This document shows positions 53,354 through 56,619 of a stretch of DNA of 56,619 nucleotides, in pieces. A model generated the notes under the pieces. That model did not search any database and was not told where the DNA came from. It saw only the letters and a program-made list of their open reading frames with translations. The stretch spans positions 1-56,619 of the forward strand of contig DASRTE010000143.1 of NCBI GenBank assembly GCA_035656095.1, read 5' to 3'. Source of the stretch: DASRTE01 sp035656095. Its GTDB lineage: Bacteria > Actinomycetota > Actinomycetes > Jiangellales > Jiangellaceae. The translations under genes were made by a program, and so were the position numbers. Numbering within the stretch: position 1 is the stretch's first letter; each line of letters opens with the position of its first letter.

Positions 53354-53838
53354 AGCCCGGCCGCCTGAGCCTCGCCGAGTGCTGCCAGCCTGTCGCGCAG
53401 GCGCGCCGCCTCGTCGGGAGGCAAGCCAGGGATCCGTGCGTCCGACGCCGGTGAGGCCGTGTGGAGTTGAACCGTGGCCAGGCCGAGGCGACGCTCCAGG
53501 GGTCCGGACTGCACGTCGACGAACTGCATGCGCCCGTACGGGACGACGGTCAGTTTGCGGAAGAGCACTCCGTGGGTGACCAGCAGGTCGTCCTCACGTT
53601 CGGCGTAGCCCCAGGCACGCCAGTTCCGGTCGATCAGCCATAGTCCCCATCCCACCGCGACGGCGCCCAGCACGACCGCAACCGCCGCAACCCACCAGCC
53701 CAGCATCCACCAGCCGATGCTCGCGACGACGGCGACCAGGCCGACGATCCACAACAACAGCAGGCGCCGCCGAAGTACGGCGAGCTTGGGCGAGACACGT
53801 TGCCACGCCTCGCCGGGAGGCGAGAAGACCTGGTCCAC
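53350..53838 (-). CDS. Small PH-domain (YdbS-like) membrane protein
   Basis: A 162-aa protein with two membrane helices (LLLLWIVGLVAVVASIGWWML and WVAAVAVVLGAVAVGWGLW) and one YdbS-type PH domain ending KLTVVPYGRMQFVDVQSGPLERRLGLATVQLHT. Small and large YdbS/YdbT-like proteins typically occur as an adjacent pair, as here. GTG 53838 is chosen because TAGCCT (53851-53846) is seven bases upstream and the protein-like sequence begins there. Confidence 0.87.
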   Translation of the reverse strand: MDQVFSPPGEAWQRVSPKLAVLRRRLLLLWIVGLVAVVASIGWWMLGWWVAAVAVVLGAVAVGWGLWLIDRNWRAWGYAEREDDLLVTHGVLFRKLTVVPYGRMQFVDVQSGPLERRLGLATVQLHTASPASDARIPGLPPDEAARLRDRLAALGEAQAAGL

Positions 53839-53845
53839 TCGCGGC

Positions 53846-53851
53846 AGGCTA
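53846..53851 (-). promoter_or_regulatory. -10 box for leaderless PH-domain operon
   Basis: TAGCCT on the minus strand ends seven bases before GTG 53838. The region between this and the divergent NuoD start is only 58 bases. Confidence 0.5.
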
Positions 53852-53896
53852 TGTCGTCCTGCCGCATCGAGGCGAACCCCTGGCAGACTCGGAGCC

Positions 53897-55060
53897 GTGA
53901 CGCGCGAAGCGACCGTCGGCATCGGCTCCGGCGCCGGCGAGCTCGCCACGACCGACATGGTCCTGAACATCGGCCCACAGCACCCGGCCACTCACGGCGT
54001 GCTGCGACTGCGGCTCACCCTGGACGGCGAACGGATCGTCGACTGCGAGCCGATCATCGGCTACATGCACCGCGGTGCCGAGAAGCTGTTCGAGGTCCGG
54101 GACTACCGCCAGATCGTCGTGCTGGCGAATCGGCACGACTGGCTCTCGGCCTTCGCCAACGAACTCGGCGTGGTGATGGCGGCCGAGCGGATGTTGGGGA
54201 TGGAGGTGCCGGTCCGCGCGATCTGGGCCCGCACCCTGATGGCCGAGCTCAACCGGGTGCTGAACCACCTGATGTTCCTGGGGTCGTACCCGCTCGAGGT
54301 GGGTGCGATCACCCCGATTTTCTATGCGTTCCGCGAGCGCGAGACGGTCCAGCAGGTCATGGAGGAGATCTCCGGCGGACGTATGCACTACATGTTCAAC
54401 CGGGTCGGCGGGCTGAAGGAGGATCTGCCGGCCGGATGGCTGGCGCGGGCCGCCTCGGCCGTCGCGGGCGTCCGGTCACGGCTGCCCGCGCTGACGAACA
54501 TGATGCTGGGCAACGAGATCTTCCAGGCGCGGACGAGGGGAGTGGGCATCCTCTCCCCGGAAGCCGTCCACGCATACGGCGTCTCCGGGCCGATCGCTCG
54601 GGCCAGCGGCGTCGACATCGACCTGCGCCGGGACGAGCCGTACCTCGCATACGCGGAGCTGTTCCGACCCGGCGGTCCCGGGCGGGTCGTGACGCGGTCC
54701 GAGGGCGACTGCTACGCCCGTTTCTCGGTGCTGGCCGAGCAGGTCGACGTCTCGCTCGACCTCGCCGACGCCTGCGTGGACCAGTTGCGGTCCATACCAC
54801 CCGGGCCGATCAACCTGAAGCTGCCCAAGGTGCTCAAGGTGCCCGAAGGACACACGTACTGCTGGACCGAGAACCCCCTCGGCCTCAACGGCTATTACCT
54901 CGTGTCGCGGGGTGAGAAGACGCCGTGGCGGCTGAAGCTGAGGTCGGCGTCGTTCAACAACGTCGCGGTCCTGCCGGAACTTCTCCGTGGATGCCTGATC
55001 GCCGACATGGTCGCGATCCTGGGCTCGACGTTCTTCGTCGTCGGCGACATCGACAAGTGA
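53897..55060 (+). CDS. NADH-quinone oxidoreductase subunit D paralogue (lone NuoD)
   Basis: A 387-aa homologue of NuoD/NDUFS2 (49-kDa). The quinone-site His is in NIGPQHPATHGVLRL, the N2-side motif in GYMHRGAEKLFEVRDYRQ (R59), then LMAELNRVLNHLMFLGSYPLEVGAITPIFYAFRERE, GSGDCY-like SEGDCYARF and a typical end MVAILGSTFFVVGDIDK. No other nuo genes are nearby, so this is a stand-alone paralogue as seen in some actinobacteria. Whether it joins complex I is unknown. GTG 53897 is preceded by a CAGACT box seven bases upstream. Confidence 0.92.
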   Translation: MTREATVGIGSGAGELATTDMVLNIGPQHPATHGVLRLRLTLDGERIVDCEPIIGYMHRGAEKLFEVRDYRQIVVLANRHDWLSAFANELGVVMAAERMLGMEVPVRAIWARTLMAELNRVLNHLMFLGSYPLEVGAITPIFYAFRERETVQQVMEEISGGRMHYMFNRVGGLKEDLPAGWLARAASAVAGVRSRLPALTNMMLGNEIFQARTRGVGILSPEAVHAYGVSGPIARASGVDIDLRRDEPYLAYAELFRPGGPGRVVTRSEGDCYARFSVLAEQVDVSLDLADACVDQLRSIPPGPINLKLPKVLKVPEGHTYCWTENPLGLNGYYLVSRGEKTPWRLKLRSASFNNVAVLPELLRGCLIADMVAILGSTFFVVGDIDK

Positions 55061-55084
55061 CGTCCGTATGCTGCCCGTTGGCGT

Positions 55085-55136
55085 TGATCGTTGAACCGTT
55101 GCTGGGGTTCCAGGCGCAGTAACCGTTCAACGATCA
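55085..55136. terminator. Palindrome between convergent genes
   Basis: Arms TGATCGTTGAACCGTT (55085) and AACCGTTCAACGATCA (to 55136) pair with few mismatches. It overlaps the stop codon of the minus-strand gene at 55134 and follows the NuoD stop by 24 bases. Confidence 0.65.
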
Positions 55137-56003
55137 CGAGTCCACGAGGACTGTTCGTGCGCTGCGGACGCCGAACCCTGCCGACGCCTCGTACTCCAGC
55201 GGCTCGATGTCGGTGATGGGGGCGAGCCCGTCGACCATGAGCGTGATGGTCCACACCACCTGTAGGTCGACACTGCCGGACCCGCCACCGGTGAACGTGC
55301 TCTGCACCGGGTAGTGGCCGGGGTTGCGCGTGGGGCTCGTGCCGTCGTAATCGACACCCGCGCCTGTGTTGGTGACACCGTTGCTCCACGTCCACGTGTA
55401 GCTCGACGTCGCCTCGACCCGGCCGGGCAGCGGGTTGGTGATGTCGAACCCGAGGGGGCCGGGGTCCTCCGTCGACGCAAGCACCGGCAGGTTGACGATC
55501 GCGTCGACCGCCGGCGCGAGTGTGATGGTCGGCTCCGCGACATGCTGGAACCGTTCCTCGATGACCCGCATGATCTCGGCCTCGACCTCGACAAGCGGAA
55601 TCGGATCACCGACGTCGCGGCAGATGGTGCCTGGGCGGAGGATCCATTCGGCCGCACCGCCGGTGCGGAAGTAGACCTGGTAGCTGACGCCCGGTGTGCC
55701 GTCGGGCATGGCGCAGATGGACGTGCTGCATTCGCCGATGGCCGTCGGATTGTCCGTCGTGTTGCCGACACAGTTCACGACGTACTTGAGCTGGATTCGG
55801 ACGCCGTCGACGGTCTCACTGCCGTCGAGCGCACCCTCCGGATAGAACGTCTGCGTCGCCCTATCGTAGTAATACCCGAATCCCCCTGCCTCGCGGTCGG
55901 CATCGACACAGCCGTCCCACACCGTGCACGCCAAAGCTGGGACGAACCCAACAGCGAGCTCTAGGCCTACGACAATCAACACGACCATCACGATGCGTCT
56001 CAC
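55134..56003 (-). CDS. Secreted protein of unknown function with Ig/PKD-like C-terminus
   Basis: A 289-aa protein with a signal peptide (RRIVMVVLIVVGLELAVGFVPALAC). The mature part has paired Cys residues (CTVWDGC; NCVG and GECSTSICAMPDG) and a late beta-rich part (YTWTWSNGVTNTGAGVDYDG, HYPVQSTFTGGGSGSVDLQVVWTITLMVDG) like PKD or Ig-like repeats. Similar proteins occur in Nocardioides-type actinobacteria beside DUF6318 lipoproteins. Function unknown. It overlaps the lipoprotein gene by four bases. Confidence 0.8.
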   Translation of the reverse strand: MRRIVMVVLIVVGLELAVGFVPALACTVWDGCVDADREAGGFGYYYDRATQTFYPEGALDGSETVDGVRIQLKYVVNCVGNTTDNPTAIGECSTSICAMPDGTPGVSYQVYFRTGGAAEWILRPGTICRDVGDPIPLVEVEAEIMRVIEERFQHVAEPTITLAPAVDAIVNLPVLASTEDPGPLGFDITNPLPGRVEATSSYTWTWSNGVTNTGAGVDYDGTSPTRNPGHYPVQSTFTGGGSGSVDLQVVWTITLMVDGLAPITDIEPLEYEASAGFGVRSARTVLVDS

Positions 56004-56557
56004 GAGAGCACCTCACTCGCCAGGATAATCCAATCGTTCGGGATCGCCCTGCGGATCTGATAAGTGATCTGTGTGTTCTCGGAGGCGTCGAACTGCTGCA
56101 CAACATTGCCGCCTGAATCCAAGAGTCGACCGGCCGCGGAATTGGTGAAGGCTGATGTTGTTACGAGGTCGCCTTCGACACGGTCGACGCGAGCGCGAAC
56201 AAGCGATGCAGCTCCGCCCTCTATTTGAAGGTTCTCAGCATGTGCTCGTTCGGCAAATTCGTATCCCGCCAGGCAAGACTCACAGGAATCAGCGAACATC
56301 TCGCGGCGCCTCGCGAGGGCTTCGACTGAGGTCCAGCTCTGATTGATCATCTGGGCATACTCCTCGAAGAAGGCGGTGATCTCGGCTTCGAGGGCGGCGG
56401 TGGGGTCGCCTGTGGGGGTGGCGCTCGTGGTCTCCTGGGGGCCGTCGGTAGTCGGCGTCACGTCCGGAAGGGTGCCCGGCACGTTATCACCACTGCACGA
56501 GGCCAGCATCAGACCGGCCAGGGCGAGCCCGGCGGCTGCTCCCATGCGCGCGCGCAT
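56000..56557 (-). CDS. DUF6318-like lipoprotein
   Basis: A 185-aa lipoprotein. The lipobox is LASC (GLMLASCSG) after an Ala/Gly/Leu signal. A Thr/Pro/Ser-rich linker leads to a domain with AEITAFFEEYAQMINQSW, a CESC pair (DSCESCLAGYEF) and a NTF2/SnoaL-like end (IRRAIPNDWIILASEVLS). This fits DUF6318. It probably works with the secreted protein encoded immediately downstream at the cell surface. Confidence 0.82.
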   Translation of the reverse strand: MRARMGAAAGLALAGLMLASCSGDNVPGTLPDVTPTTDGPQETTSATPTGDPTAALEAEITAFFEEYAQMINQSWTSVEALARRREMFADSCESCLAGYEFAERAHAENLQIEGGAASLVRARVDRVEGDLVTTSAFTNSAAGRLLDSGGNVVQQFDASENTQITYQIRRAIPNDWIILASEVLS

Positions 56558-56619
56558 AGCCGTGAACCTTAGCGCCGATGATCAACCACGAGCCCTCTCT
56601 CCACAGGACAACTTTCGAC

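Noticed and set aside
56579..56586. TGATCAAC, the 3' edge of the GATC palindromes, near the right end
   Set aside because: No matching GTTGATCA arm lies within the expected 50-90 bases upstream, and the window ends too soon to test the other side.

Overview
This window is chromosomal DNA from a high-GC Gram-positive actinobacterium. The evidence is the very high GC content, frequent GTG starts, a 33-codon bS22-type ribosomal protein gene, BldC, Lsr2, ClpC, Rex, the RadA-DisA-MutY neighbourhood, an F420-type luciferase-like oxidoreductase and many start codons that sit directly behind a TANNNT -10 box (leaderless transcripts). The DUF6318-type lipoprotein and general gene order would fit Propionibacteriales or a related order, but that placement is a guess. 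No rRNA, tRNA, CRISPR array, integrase or insertion sequence was recognised.

Layout. 1-5.3 kb: a small membrane protein, a membrane-anchored alpha/beta hydrolase, a second adenylate kinase, a cupin and a tandem GNAT protein. 5.3-10.9 kb: the haem operon rex-hemA-hemC-hemD-hemB on the minus strand, headed by a palindromic Rex operator that overlaps its promoter. 11-18 kb: GH20 hexosaminidase, glutaredoxin-like protein, HAD hydrolase, acyltransferase, SDR epimerase, bS22, BldC and an AcuC-type deacetylase. 18-25.3 kb: F420-type oxidoreductase, GNAT, proC-putB, an ABC-2 transporter with a TetR regulator, a TIM-barrel isomerase and a Ppx/GppA phosphatase. 25.3-27.3 kb: a decayed locus with an amino-acid permease and a tandem universal stress protein, both broken. 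27.4-32.8 kb: Cys-rich protein, methyltransferase, radA, disA, mutY and a TPR protein. 32.9-38.4 kb: clpC, a YbaY-like protein, a PH-like protein, an odd SDR and lsr2. 38.4-48.2 kb: lysS, a STAS protein, a CE7-type esterase followed by a broken GH29 fucosidase, an ECF41 sigma/epimerase module, then coaX, nadC, nadB and panC. 48.2-55.1 kb: epimerase, DUF2520, a MidA/NDUFAF7-like methyltransferase, panD, two PH-domain proteins and a lone NuoD paralogue. 55.1-56.6 kb: two secreted or lipid-anchored proteins.

How the genes work together. The rex-hem block links haem supply to the NADH/NAD+ ratio. CoaX, NadC, NadB, PanC and PanD make NAD and CoA precursors, and the minus-strand pan genes are split by two plus-strand genes. 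RadA-DisA-MutY-ClpC form a genome and protein quality-control neighbourhood. The MidA-like methyltransferase lies near a NuoD homologue, which matches the known NDUFAF7-NDUFS2 enzyme-substrate pair in mitochondria.

Most notable signals: the Rex operator/promoter; a complete ECF41 module with a matching promoter; the MidA-NuoD pairing; panC without an ordinary start codon; three gene remnants with single-base frameshifts; a set of long, partly nested palindromes at intergenic sites; and many leaderless promoters.
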